Origin: an uncultured Bacteroidota bacterium | Lineage (GTDB): Bacteria; Bacteroidota; Bacteroidia; Chitinophagales; Chitinophagaceae | DNA length: 64,000 nt | Reading direction: 5' to 3' | Assembly (NCBI GenBank): GCA_903874055.1 | Contig: CAIQQR010000130.1 | Location: 22,750 to 86,749, forward strand | In this document: positions 21,169 through 31,099 of the stretch, piece by piece | Numbering within the stretch: the first letter of the stretch is position 1 | Layout: each line of letters starts with the position of its first letter | Made by a program: the position numbers and the translations under genes | The notes under the pieces: model-generated | Database searches by the model: none | What the model saw: the letters and a program-made list of their open reading frames with translations, nothing else | What the model was told of the DNA's origin: nothing

Positions 21169-21906
21169 TTATACTTTTTCAAATAACCACCACAAGCGTT
21201 TTCTTGGTTTAACTTTATAATTTGTATTGACATATTTTGCAATATGTTCAACAGCTTCATCTTCGTTGTCTGTAAACAACATAAATTTTTTATCTTCTTC
21301 GGAAATAGTACCTTCTGCAATCATTTTTTCTACCCATTTATTAAACGGTGCATAATACTCTTTCCCCATTACAACAATTGGAAAATCATTAATTACTTTG
21401 GTTTGAGCTAAAGTAAGGGTTTCAAAAAATTCATCCATGGTACCAAAACCACCCGGCATAATAATAAAACCATAAGAGTATTTAACCATCAACACTTTTC
21501 TTATAAAAAAATAGTTAAACGTAATTGAAACGTTTGTGTAGGGATTGGGGGTTTGTTCAAAAGGTAATTTAATATTACATCCTACCGACTTTCCACCTGC
21601 TTCAAATGCGCCTCTATTGGCTGCTTCCATTACACCTGGGCCACCTCCTGTCATAGTGGTTAAACCTAATGCTGCAATTCTTTTTCCAACCTCTCTTGAT
21701 TTAATATAATAGGGATGATGCTCTTTAAATCGCGCAGATCCAAAGACAGTTATACAAGGACCAATAAAATGTAATGTTCTAAATCCTTTTATGAATTGAA
21801 TAAAAATTTTAAAAGCGAAGCCTAATTCATTCATTCTTGGCTTTGGGCCATCTAAGTGATAGTATTCATTGGTAGAAGGGATAATTCTTTTTGAATTTTG
21901 TTTCAT
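21169..21906 (-). CDS. TIGR00730/LOG family Rossmann-fold protein
   Basis: TMTGGGPGVMEAANRGAFEAGGKSVG, MPGGFGTMDEFFE (PGGxGTxxE). Confidence 0.92.
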   Translation of the reverse strand: MKQNSKRIIPSTNEYYHLDGPKPRMNELGFAFKIFIQFIKGFRTLHFIGPCITVFGSARFKEHHPYYIKSREVGKRIAALGLTTMTGGGPGVMEAANRGAFEAGGKSVGCNIKLPFEQTPNPYTNVSITFNYFFIRKVLMVKYSYGFIIMPGGFGTMDEFFETLTLAQTKVINDFPIVVMGKEYYAPFNKWVEKMIAEGTISEEDKKFMLFTDNEDEAVEHIAKYVNTNYKVKPRKRLWWLFEKV

Positions 21907-22007
21907 CTTTTGTAGTAAATCTTTGATTAATTATGTACATGAAGTTAAAATAAATAATCACCATATAATCATTAAATTAATTAAATTTGAACTACTTATT
22001 TTCATCA

Positions 22008-23387
22008 ATGCAATCAATACTGAAAATTTCTATTTTATTAAGTCTTGTTTTTATCTATAACAAAAATTATAGTCAAGAAAAAGTAGTATTGGAGCAAATT
22101 CAAGTTTATTCAACCATACAACCAAATGCTAACTATTGGCAATTACCAAAGGACATTAGCTTAATTGAACAAAACTTGGATAGTGGTATTTTCAAAGAAT
22201 TTATGCTAGATCGTACCAGGCAATTTAAACCAATTATTAAGACTTTAACCAAGCAAAGCCAGGTTGGGAAAATTGAAATTAATTGGGAAAATACCAGAAG
22301 TATTCCTTACCACGCCTATTTGGAATTATATGAATTGGACCTTGCCTCGCTAAACCTTAAAAAAGAAATTCAAATTAGTCAACAGAAAAAAGACAGCATT
22401 CAATCTGTTTGGGCAATTTCAGTATCCATTTTCAATTTGCAGCACGAAAAAATATTTCAAAAATCTATTTTGTTAGGGCTTATGCCAATACAAAATGTGG
22501 GTATTGGACTTGTTGCTGAATTTTTACCAACTACCCCAAACAACATATATCAAGCCATATCAAAAAGTGTGGGTTTTATTAATAATGAAATAGAAAACTT
22601 TGATTTGATTGATGCTAAAACACCAGAAGCATTTTTTACAGACAACTATTGGATGCCTCTAATTCACAATCAACCTAGAGTAAGTTTTGATACAAGTAAA
22701 CAATTTATAAATTTTGCAAGCAAAAAGGGGTTACAATTATTGAGAATTCCTCCAGCCAATTTGATAAAACTTGACTTCAAAAATAAAACACCAAATTACC
22801 TATTTAAAAATATCATTACTGATATAAAGAATACCCGTAAAAATGTAAATAGCAACGAATATTATCAAGTAACACAGGCGCTAAGAGATGTTCATGAAAA
22901 CAAAGATTATTCAATTTTAGCTTATTTAGAATTCGATCCTGACCATAATATCGATGAAAGAAACAATGGTACTCAGGCTTTGAATTTTTTAGACGGCTTA
23001 GGTAATTATATATTTAGCGGCAATGACACGATTGGAAAATTTCAGATAAAAGAAATGGAAGTAGAAAATACAAAATTCTATTACCCAAATAAAGTTTATA
23101 ACGGCTATGATTCTTCCAAACAATATAATGTGCAAGCCTATAATAAACCTATGCAAATAACACATTCAAAGGTGATAACCGGGAAATTATACAACCATAA
23201 ATTCAAGATACTATTTGACAACGATCAATCCTTGAAAACAATTCTAGTGGATGACAAAGAGGTAATGATAATTGATGGGTTCAATAAACCAAGACAAATG
23301 GTTGTCTTACCCAATAGTCTTGATGAGTCGTTTAGAAACTTACTTATCTTAATTGCATACGGTGAGTTATTTCAAAGCCCAAATTAA
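22008..23387 (+). CDS. Hypothetical secreted protein
   Basis: Long ORF with N-terminal signal-like segment; no family recognised. Confidence 0.6.
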   Translation: MQSILKISILLSLVFIYNKNYSQEKVVLEQIQVYSTIQPNANYWQLPKDISLIEQNLDSGIFKEFMLDRTRQFKPIIKTLTKQSQVGKIEINWENTRSIPYHAYLELYELDLASLNLKKEIQISQQKKDSIQSVWAISVSIFNLQHEKIFQKSILLGLMPIQNVGIGLVAEFLPTTPNNIYQAISKSVGFINNEIENFDLIDAKTPEAFFTDNYWMPLIHNQPRVSFDTSKQFINFASKKGLQLLRIPPANLIKLDFKNKTPNYLFKNIITDIKNTRKNVNSNEYYQVTQALRDVHENKDYSILAYLEFDPDHNIDERNNGTQALNFLDGLGNYIFSGNDTIGKFQIKEMEVENTKFYYPNKVYNGYDSSKQYNVQAYNKPMQITHSKVITGKLYNHKFKILFDNDQSLKTILVDDKEVMIIDGFNKPRQMVVLPNSLDESFRNLLILIAYGELFQSPN

Positions 23388-23401
23388 TATATATTTATAC
23401 C

Positions 23402-24169
23402 ATGCGTATTGTTAGTTATAATGTAAATGGCATTCGTGCAGCCATCAAAAAAGGGTTGATTGAATGGCTTAAAGCATATCCAATTGATATTTTATGTGTG
23501 CAAGAGACTAAAGCAACACCAAATGATATTGATGTATCCTTATTTACAGAATTGGGTTATCATATTGCTTGGTACCCTGCTCAAAAAAAGGGATACAGTG
23601 GGGTGGCTGTGTTTAGTAAGAAAAAGCCTACTCAAATTATATATGGCACTGGTCATGAAATGAGCGACTTTGAAGGACGTGTTATAAGAGTGGACATTGG
23701 AGATATTACTATAATTAATGCCTACTTCCCCTCTGGCACAAGTGGAGATGAAAGACAAACTTATAAATACCAATGGCTGAAAGAATTTTATGCATGGGTA
23801 GAAGCACTAAAAAAAGAAAGGCCAAAAATTATTATTGCGGGAGATTACAATATTGCACATACCGATATTGATATACACGATCCAAAAGGAAATAAAAAAT
23901 CATCTGGGTTTTTACCTGAAGAAAAAGCATGGATGGATCAATTTGTTGCTGCAGGATGGATTGACAGTTTTAGACATATTAACCCTACAGCAGTGGGTGC
24001 ATATAGCTGGTGGAGTCAACGTTTCCCATCGGTGAGGCTTAATAATAAAGGATGGAGAATTGATTATTTATGTACTAGTTCCGCACTTGAAAAATCAATT
24101 TTAGGTGCCGAAATTTTACCCATGGTAAAGCATAGTGATCACTGTCCAATAGTTGTAGAAATTAAATAA
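23402..24169 (+). CDS. xth: Exodeoxyribonuclease III
   Basis: MRIVSYNVNGIRAAIKKG, ILCVQETKA, AGDYNIAHTDIDIHDP, HSDHCPIVVEI. Confidence 0.95.
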   Translation: MRIVSYNVNGIRAAIKKGLIEWLKAYPIDILCVQETKATPNDIDVSLFTELGYHIAWYPAQKKGYSGVAVFSKKKPTQIIYGTGHEMSDFEGRVIRVDIGDITIINAYFPSGTSGDERQTYKYQWLKEFYAWVEALKKERPKIIIAGDYNIAHTDIDIHDPKGNKKSSGFLPEEKAWMDQFVAAGWIDSFRHINPTAVGAYSWWSQRFPSVRLNNKGWRIDYLCTSSALEKSILGAEILPMVKHSDHCPIVVEIK

Positions 24170-24195
24170 GCTTTTCATAAAAAACGTTTTTATTT

Positions 24196-24498
24196 ATGCA
24201 TGTAATTAATATAAGTTTTCAAATTGCACCCACACTACAAGCACAATGGTTGGAATGGATGAAAAGTAAATTCATACCAATGATAGTAGCTACGCAATGT
24301 TTTGATGAGCACAAATTGTATGAATTAATGGTAGACGAGGATCAAGCGCCAACCTATACACTGCAACTATTTGCAGCAAATCAGGATTTACTAGTTCAAT
24401 TTAAAGAAACACTATCCCCAGCCATCATGGATGAGCTTTCAAGTACCTGGGGAGATCAATGTTTTCACTTTATTACCAATATGAGCATTGTGAATTGA
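24196..24498 (+). CDS. DUF4286 family protein
   Basis: HVINISFQIAPTLQAQWLEWMKSKFIPMI. Confidence 0.75.
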   Translation: MHVINISFQIAPTLQAQWLEWMKSKFIPMIVATQCFDEHKLYELMVDEDQAPTYTLQLFAANQDLLVQFKETLSPAIMDELSSTWGDQCFHFITNMSIVN

Positions 24499-24526
24499 TT
24501 GTGGATAGTTTATACGGCTACAATTC

Positions 24527-24542
24527 AATATAGGCCTATATT
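24527..24542. repeat. 16-bp perfect palindrome in the HU gene upstream region
   Basis: AATATAGGCCTATATT. Confidence 0.8.
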
Positions 24543-24759
24543 TCAGCTCATTTATTGTCTAAAAACCAATGATACAAAGGGTTACATCCATTTTTATAAA
24601 AAAATGATTTTAAACATTTAAGGGTATTTTGTCATAAAAACCTTGCTATTTAAAGGTTTTGGTGGAAAAATAAGTTTAAAAATAATTGGCAAAATATTTT
24701 TTCGTTTCACAAAAGCTAATAAATTTGTCTTATCGTTTAAAACTATAAAAAACACATCT

Positions 24760-25029
24760 ATGAACAAAGCAGAATTAATCGCGCACATCGCGGATCACGC
24801 AGAACTTACAAAAACATCAGCTAATGCAGCTTTAGATGCATTTATCGATGCAGTAACTAAATCTTTAAAGAAAGGTGGTAAAGTAACTTTAGTTGGTTTC
24901 GGTACTTTCTCAGTATCTAAGCGTGCAGCTAGAACTGGTCGTAACCCAAAAACTGGTGCTACTATCAAAATCAAAGCTAAAAAAGTGGCTAAATTTAAAG
25001 CTGGTAAAGAATTAAGCGGAAAATTATAA
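24760..25029 (+). CDS. HU family DNA-binding protein
   Basis: [53 protein letters not shown]; start moved to MNKAEL. Confidence 0.97.
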   Translation: MNKAELIAHIADHAELTKTSANAALDAFIDAVTKSLKKGGKVTLVGFGTFSVSKRAARTGRNPKTGATIKIKAKKVAKFKAGKELSGKL

Positions 25030-25046
25030 TTGAAATTTATTTCAAT

Positions 25047-25076
25047 AAAAACCCCCTAATATCAGGGGGTTTTTTT
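25047..25076 (+). terminator. Intrinsic terminator after HU gene
   Basis: AAAAACCCCCT-aatatc-AGGGGGTTTTTTT. Confidence 0.9.
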
Positions 25077-25113
25077 ATTTTTGCTGTCCAATCACTAAAT
25101 AAAACACAATATC

Positions 25114-25227
25114 ATGGGTAGAGGAGATAAAAAAACAGCTAAAGGAAAAAGATTTTTAGGTTCTTATGGCAAAAGCAGACCACATAAGACAACTAGAGGC
25201 AGAAAAGCTACAAAAGCAAGCGCATAA
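25114..25227 (+). CDS. Small ribosomal protein bTHX (37 aa)
   Basis: MGRGDKKTAKGKRFLGSYGKSRPHKTTRGRKATKASA; absent from the supplied ORF track (below size cutoff). Confidence 0.9.
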   Translation: MGRGDKKTAKGKRFLGSYGKSRPHKTTRGRKATKASA

Positions 25228-25253
25228 GCCATTCTAGCTAATTTATAAGATTC

Positions 25254-25285
25254 CCCGAACTTACCCCGTATGTTCGGGTTTTTTT
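25254..25285 (+). terminator. Intrinsic terminator after bTHX gene
   Basis: CCCGAAC-ttaccccgtat-GTTCGGG then T-run. Confidence 0.85.
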
Positions 25286-25303
25286 ATAGTAATTTTGCAA
25301 ATC

Positions 25304-25510
25304 ATGAAGCGTTTACTTATTATTATTGCATTACAGGTCATTACAGCCGCTACTTTTGCGCAGTGCGCTATTTGTACCAAAACAGCGAGCCAAATGGGTG
25401 AAGACGCTGGTAAGGGCTTTAATTTCGGGGTTATTTATCTTGCAGCCATGCCTTTTGCCATTATTGGCTATATCGCTTTTAGATGGTGGAAAAGCGACAA
25501 CCAAGCCTAA
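25304..25510 (+). CDS. Small secreted/membrane protein, conserved-looking
   Basis: MKRLLIIIALQVITAATFAQCAICTKTASQMGEDAGKGFNFGVIYLAAMPFAIIGYIAFRWWK: signal peptide, CxxC, one TM. Confidence 0.7.
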   Translation: MKRLLIIIALQVITAATFAQCAICTKTASQMGEDAGKGFNFGVIYLAAMPFAIIGYIAFRWWKSDNQA

Positions 25511-25530
25511 GCTAACTGGGTTGAATTGAA

Positions 25531-26706
25531 TTATTCTTCCAACTGTATTTTTAAAAATTGTCTGGTAAAAATTTGAACCGCAATCACTACCCAAATAATA
25601 AAACAACCCAATGCTTTTAATGCATAAGGCATCATAATATGGGTTCTTACCCAGGGCGTAAAAATATCAGAATAAGAGAAGCTGGAGAAAAAGATTGCTA
25701 CAATAAATAATATATTATTCCATTTGGTTTTCTCTTGTAAAACATACCATAAACAAATAGCAGGTACCCCAATAATATAAGTAGGTGATTCGGTGCCTGT
25801 GTTAAATACAATGATAAATAGTAAAACTGAACATAAAATATACAATCTATAAATAGGATTGCTAAAATATTTGTAAAAAAGATATTGTGCTCCAAATACT
25901 ATTAAAGCTGGCAAAATAATAAACCACTTATTGAGTGCCGGCAAATTAAAAATACGTTTGATCATCCCTTGCAAAGTAATGTCCACCATATTGTGATACA
26001 TGGAAACTGTAATATCAAAATTAGATTTTAAAGACAAGGCAGCCACCCAATCTTTATAGCACTGTATTAAAAATACAGGACTCGTAAAAATTAAAGGACA
26101 CAATAAAAGCAAGAACAACCAAAAAATAAATGATACTAAGAAGCGCTTTTTATTTGAACTGAAAAAGAAAAATGCAAGTCCAGTAATACTATACAATTTT
26201 ACAAAAAAGCCCAATAGCATCATAAGAGATGATCTGGATTCTTTCTGCTTAATGATATAAACAAATGATAAAATAATGGTTGCTGCCATAATCCCATTGC
26301 TCTGCAAATTAGAACTTGCATTCATCATTTCATTTGCAGATAATAATAAAATGAAATTTTGTTTTTTATTATTTATGGGTAATTGCCTTATTGCATAGTA
26401 TAAAATTCCGGCATCAAAAATGCCCCAAGCAAACATCGAAAAAGCTACAGGCAATAATGTAAAAGGCACTACTAATGCAGCAAAACTTGGACTGTAATAA
26501 TAATGATCCCAATATTGATTTACATATTCAAGGTATAAATTAGTTTCATTTTGTAAATGAAAAAAGGATTGTCTAAAAATGAGGAAATTATTATAAGCAT
26601 GGCTGTTATAGGCATTCACTAATGCTAATACTACTAGCCCAAACCAAATGCTTGCAACAATTTTATTATTGTTAATTAATTGATTACCTATTGACTTAAT
26701 GTTCAT
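25531..26706 (-). CDS. GT87/DUF2029 family polytopic membrane glycosyltransferase
   Basis: Multi-TM ORF with YYYSPSFAALVVPFTLLP, NLQSNGIMAATIIL. Confidence 0.75.
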   Translation of the reverse strand: MNIKSIGNQLINNNKIVASIWFGLVVLALVNAYNSHAYNNFLIFRQSFFHLQNETNLYLEYVNQYWDHYYYSPSFAALVVPFTLLPVAFSMFAWGIFDAGILYYAIRQLPINNKKQNFILLLSANEMMNASSNLQSNGIMAATIILSFVYIIKQKESRSSLMMLLGFFVKLYSITGLAFFFFSSNKKRFLVSFIFWLFLLLLCPLIFTSPVFLIQCYKDWVAALSLKSNFDITVSMYHNMVDITLQGMIKRIFNLPALNKWFIILPALIVFGAQYLFYKYFSNPIYRLYILCSVLLFIIVFNTGTESPTYIIGVPAICLWYVLQEKTKWNNILFIVAIFFSSFSYSDIFTPWVRTHIMMPYALKALGCFIIWVVIAVQIFTRQFLKIQLEE

Positions 26707-27430
26707 GGTATTTTTTTATTACATCTACTAACTCCTCAACACCAAAACCAGTATTGGCAATAGTTTCAACAATATCCGTTTTAACCCCTACCCGCTCAGA
26801 TAATGCTTGCCTTAAATGATTTACAAATTTTTGTGCTTCGGGTCTATCCGATTTATTCACTACAAAAATATTGGCTACTTCAAATAATCCTGATTTCATC
26901 ATTTGTATGTCATCCCCCGCTTCAGGCACCAACACTAAAATAGTTGGTGAAGCAACTTGAACTACTTGCACTTCAGATTGTCCTACTCCTACTGTTTCTA
27001 AGATCACATAATCAAATCCAACCGATTTAATTAAATCAACAATCCATTCAATTTGTTTTATCAAACCTCCCAAATGTCCTCTACTTGCTAAGGATCTGAT
27101 ATACACCATGGGATGTAAATACCATTCTCTCATTCTTACCCTGTCTCCTAGCAAGGCTCCATTATGCAATATCGAACTTGGATCCACAGATAATACCGCT
27201 ACTTTTTTCCCTTCATTCACCAACTGTCCAATAAGGGATGTAATTAATGTACTTTTTCCTGCACCAGGCGGACCCGTAATACCAATAACTGGAATATTAT
27301 TAGGATGTAATGCAGCTACAAAATCGGCACTCCCTTCTTGTTGATTTTCTAAGAAAGAAATACATTTTGAAAGATTAAGAAAATTGGACTCTTTAACCTC
27401 CTCAATGATGGATGAAATTGCAAATTGCAT
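26696..27430 (-). CDS. meaB: Methylmalonyl-CoA mutase-associated GTPase MeaB
   Basis: GITGPPGAGKSTLITSLIG, VDPSS, GDRVRM, ILETVGVGQSEV, VVNKSDR. Confidence 0.93.
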   Translation of the reverse strand: MQFAISSIIEEVKESNFLNLSKCISFLENQQEGSADFVAALHPNNIPVIGITGPPGAGKSTLITSLIGQLVNEGKKVAVLSVDPSSILHNGALLGDRVRMREWYLHPMVYIRSLASRGHLGGLIKQIEWIVDLIKSVGFDYVILETVGVGQSEVQVVQVASPTILVLVPEAGDDIQMMKSGLFEVANIFVVNKSDRPEAQKFVNHLRQALSERVGVKTDIVETIANTGFGVEELVDVIKKYHEH

Positions 27431-28305
27431 TAAGGACGAATTATATTATGGTTCCTAAAATCAAAAGGTCTTATGCCTGTCCACTTTTCAAAATAGTAAA
27501 GTACTCTGTTTTTAAAACTAAAGTTCTTTTTTGAAATATCTAAATCAATCATCCAATTTTTTCTTTTTATACGATCTAACATCACATTTGGATGTGTGCC
27601 AGTAAATTTTTCCAAAGAATCGAAACCTGAAAAATCATAATAATCTGGGCTTGAAATTATTGCGGACATCTTGGTATCATCATTCCAAAATGTAGCACTC
27701 TCTTTTTGCTTTTTACGCATTTGCTCAGGACTCTTTACCCATCCATAATGATAAATACTTGCCTCAATTGAAGCAACGGGCAATTTAGACTTCGCAATTC
27801 TAAATCCTTGCGCATCCTTGTAAGCACTTATTGCTTTATTATTTCTAATAATTCTAGTTTCATGGGCATACCACTTTCGGCTATCCCCAACATAATCATA
27901 AGTACCAAAAAAATGCTTGTACTTAAATAACAAACCCTGCACTGCATTATCATCCGCATATTCGTTGCAGGCTGCTAAAATGGCTGGGTGATATTTTTCA
28001 TGTACTACTTCGTCACCTTGTATATAAAAAGCCCAAGTAAAGGAATCATCAATCAATTCAAATGCTTTATTGGTTTCAACCGCTAACACGGTTCCTCCTT
28101 TTCTCAAATTTTTATCCCAAACCGAATGATGTATTTTAATTTTTGGGTCTCCAATTGATTCAATTAAAGCAATTGTTTCATCGGTAGAATCTCCAATTAA
28201 CACAATCATTTCATCCACCACTGGCAAAATAGATTTAATTGCTTCCACTATTGGAAAATCATTTATCACCGCGTTTTTTATAATCGTAAATCCTGCAATC
28301 TTCAT
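27430..28305 (-). CDS. Glycosyltransferase family 2-like protein
   Basis: FTIIKNAVINDFPIVEAIKSILPVVDEMIVLIGDSTDETIALI. Confidence 0.8.
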   Translation of the reverse strand: MKIAGFTIIKNAVINDFPIVEAIKSILPVVDEMIVLIGDSTDETIALIESIGDPKIKIHHSVWDKNLRKGGTVLAVETNKAFELIDDSFTWAFYIQGDEVVHEKYHPAILAACNEYADDNAVQGLLFKYKHFFGTYDYVGDSRKWYAHETRIIRNNKAISAYKDAQGFRIAKSKLPVASIEASIYHYGWVKSPEQMRKKQKESATFWNDDTKMSAIISSPDYYDFSGFDSLEKFTGTHPNVMLDRIKRKNWMIDLDISKKNFSFKNRVLYYFEKWTGIRPFDFRNHNIIRP

Positions 28306-28410
28306 ATCCTTTTCAATTGTTCATCAAATAACCGAAATCTTTTGCAACTTGCCTATAGTTTTAGGTAAACTTTGCTCCAAAGGGGCTAATTTTGAACTAC
28401 AAGTAAGTAT

Positions 28411-29136
28411 ATGTCAACAAGTATTTGTTTTGATTTCGGAAATACAAGATTAAAGGCAGGCATTTTTAAAGCTGGTGAATTATTAGAAGTGGCAGTTTTG
28501 CAAAATGGTGATACTGCTGAAATAAGTTCCATTTTGGACAAATGGGCGCCCGAAAAAACCATTTTATCCTCCGTAATTCATCATAATAGCCAAATTGAAG
28601 AGTTACTTGCTGCTCAAACTCAATTTCACCTTCTAGGGCCCAATACCAAAATTAACTTTACAACCCCGGTTGGCAAGCCAGAAACCATTGGCGCCGATCG
28701 TTTAGCCTTGGTTTCGGCAGCTGTTGACCTCTATCCCAACCAACATAACCTAATTATATCGCTAGGTACCTGCATTACCTACAATTTTGTGAACAATGCA
28801 CATGAATTTTTAGGAGGTAGCATTTCTCCAGGCACTCAAATGCGTTTTAGGGCCATGCATGAGCAAACAGCCCTTTTACCCCTCATCACACCTTCTTCTG
28901 AGTTCACATTGGTAGGCTATGACACCAAAACCAACCTCTTAAGTGGGGTAATTTTGGGGATTGCAGCCGAAATTGACGGAATAATTGCTGCATATGAGGC
29001 AAAATATGCCAACTTTAACGTGCTGTTAACCGGTGGAGATATTTGTTATTTTGTACCTCACTTAAAAAAGAGGATATTTGCCGACCCAAATTTAATATTT
29101 AAAGGACTTTATGCTATTTGCGAAAAAAATAATTAG
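28411..29136 (+). CDS. coaX: Type III pantothenate kinase
   Basis: CFDFGNTRLKAGIF, GADRLALVSAA, LGGSISPGTQMRFRAMHEQTALLP. Confidence 0.93.
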   Translation: MSTSICFDFGNTRLKAGIFKAGELLEVAVLQNGDTAEISSILDKWAPEKTILSSVIHHNSQIEELLAAQTQFHLLGPNTKINFTTPVGKPETIGADRLALVSAAVDLYPNQHNLIISLGTCITYNFVNNAHEFLGGSISPGTQMRFRAMHEQTALLPLITPSSEFTLVGYDTKTNLLSGVILGIAAEIDGIIAAYEAKYANFNVLLTGGDICYFVPHLKKRIFADPNLIFKGLYAICEKNN

Positions 29137-30493
29137 ACCCCTACTCTTGATCGTTTTTGTTAGTTCAATAACCAGGATAAATGCACAAATCAACTCCCCG
29201 TTTTCAAGATATGGATTGGGAAACGAAGTTTTCAATAGTCAAAACACCACCAGCCAAGGCATGGGTGGTTTTACAGCTGCCTACACAAACAGCATGAATG
29301 GAAATTTTGGACAGAGTGTGAATTTTAACAACCCAGCATCCTATGGTAGTCTTTACATGACTACTTTCGATTTAGGAATGGATTATACAAGTAATACTTT
29401 AAAAGGAAATAATCCAGTATCAAGATTCAACTCGGCTTATTTTGTTCCAAATTATTTATCCATCGGTATGCCAATTGATAAGGCTAAAAAAATTGGGATG
29501 GCTTTTGGATTAAGACCGCTTACACAAATTAACTATTCATTAGATGAATTAAAAGTGTTACCTACAGGTGATTCTTTATACAATAACTATATTGGACAGG
29601 GAGGATTAAACCAAGCCTACATTGGTTTTGGTAAGTCATGGAAAAATATTAGCATTGGTTTTAACACAGGTTATAATTTTGGAAAAAAGAAGATTGAAAA
29701 CATTAAGTCATTTCAATACAATGCCGATTCAACGCATTTTTATCAATCACAAGCAAGTACAAATACCTTGTTTGGTGGATTATTTTTTCAATTGGGTGTG
29801 TTAGGTGAATTTAATTTAAAAACAGTAGGTCATAAAGTTGCCTCTGATAAAACAGAATATAGTTTGAGCTATGGCGGTACATTCACTTTAGATCAAAGTT
29901 TAAATGGGAAGCAAGACATTTTAAGACAAACAGGTACTTTTACAACTGATGCTGAAACTCCAATTGATACTGTTTCTTTATCTGCAAATAATTTTGGGGC
30001 CATCAAAATTCCTTCTTCATTAACTGCAGGTATCGCATTTCACAAAAAAGAAGTAAGCAATAACGGAACTTTTGACCAATTGGTAGTTGGTATTGAGTTT
30101 GACAAGTCCAACTGGAAAGATAAATATAGCTTTTACGGTCAGCCAGACTTGGTTTCAAATGCGTATATGACAAGAGTAGGTTTTCAATATACTCCTAATG
30201 CATTAGATTTTGAGAATTACTGGTCAACTGTTACTTATCGCGCAGGTTTTAATTTTGGAAAAGATTACATAAATATTGATCAAAAAGGATTAGATGTTTC
30301 TGCCATTTCTTTAGGATTTGGCTTACCCATTAGAAAGTATCGCTCCTATGATTACCAATTTTCAGTACTTAATTTAGCAATGCAATTTGGGAAAAGAGGA
30401 AGTAATTCAAATAGCTATCAAGAAAGTTTTTTCCAATTCACTGTAGGCTATAGCTTAAGTGATATTTGGTTTAATAAACGAAAATATGATTAG
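29111..30493 (+). CDS. Outer membrane beta-barrel (FadL/OmpP1-like) protein
   Basis: NSPFSRYGLGN N-terminal motif of Bacteroidota OM proteins; beta-rich; overlaps coaX end. Confidence 0.75.
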   Translation: MLFAKKIIRPLLLIVFVSSITRINAQINSPFSRYGLGNEVFNSQNTTSQGMGGFTAAYTNSMNGNFGQSVNFNNPASYGSLYMTTFDLGMDYTSNTLKGNNPVSRFNSAYFVPNYLSIGMPIDKAKKIGMAFGLRPLTQINYSLDELKVLPTGDSLYNNYIGQGGLNQAYIGFGKSWKNISIGFNTGYNFGKKKIENIKSFQYNADSTHFYQSQASTNTLFGGLFFQLGVLGEFNLKTVGHKVASDKTEYSLSYGGTFTLDQSLNGKQDILRQTGTFTTDAETPIDTVSLSANNFGAIKIPSSLTAGIAFHKKEVSNNGTFDQLVVGIEFDKSNWKDKYSFYGQPDLVSNAYMTRVGFQYTPNALDFENYWSTVTYRAGFNFGKDYINIDQKGLDVSAISLGFGLPIRKYRSYDYQFSVLNLAMQFGKRGSNSNSYQESFFQFTVGYSLSDIWFNKRKYD

Positions 30494-31073
30494 TAGAATC
30501 ATTAGTATAAAACTTATCACGGCAGTTACTTTTTTAAGTAGCTGCTTTTTTATAGTATCATGTGAAAATAATATCAATGATGTAAAAGCATTAAGCGCCA
30601 ATACAGGTGGGATTGATATTGGAAAGGACGTTGCTATATACATGAGTGAGGGAGGGAAAATGAATGCGAAATTAACTGCACCCATCATGAAAAAATATCT
30701 TCAGGATAGTGGCAAAATGATTGAATTTCCCAACTCAATTAAAGTGGATTTTTACAAAGACAGTACTAAAATAGAGAGCAAGCTGCGCGCTAATTATGCA
30801 AACTATATTCAAGAGCAAAATAAGTTTTTCTTAAAAGGAGATGTAGTCATTTTTAATGTAAAGGGTGACACATTATGGTGTAAGGAAATGTATTGGGATC
30901 AAGCAATTAGTAAATTTCATACCGACAAAGAAGTAGTCATTAAACAACATAACCCTATTTCAAAAATATATGGATTAGGTTTTGAAGCTAATCAAGATTT
31001 AACCGACATTAAGATTATAAAGCCCCAATCCAACAGCTTTGCCATTATTTCGGATAGCAGCGGTATTAATTAA
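30486..31073 (+). CDS. lptC: LPS export ABC transporter periplasmic protein LptC
   Basis: Lipobox-like FFIVSCENN, MSEGGKMNAKLTAPIMKKY, WDQAISKFHTDKEVVIKQ. Confidence 0.82.
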   Translation: MISRIISIKLITAVTFLSSCFFIVSCENNINDVKALSANTGGIDIGKDVAIYMSEGGKMNAKLTAPIMKKYLQDSGKMIEFPNSIKVDFYKDSTKIESKLRANYANYIQEQNKFFLKGDVVIFNVKGDTLWCKEMYWDQAISKFHTDKEVVIKQHNPISKIYGLGFEANQDLTDIKIIKPQSNSFAIISDSSGIN

Positions 31074-31099
31074 TCCTAATTTATGAATATCTTTAAGCT

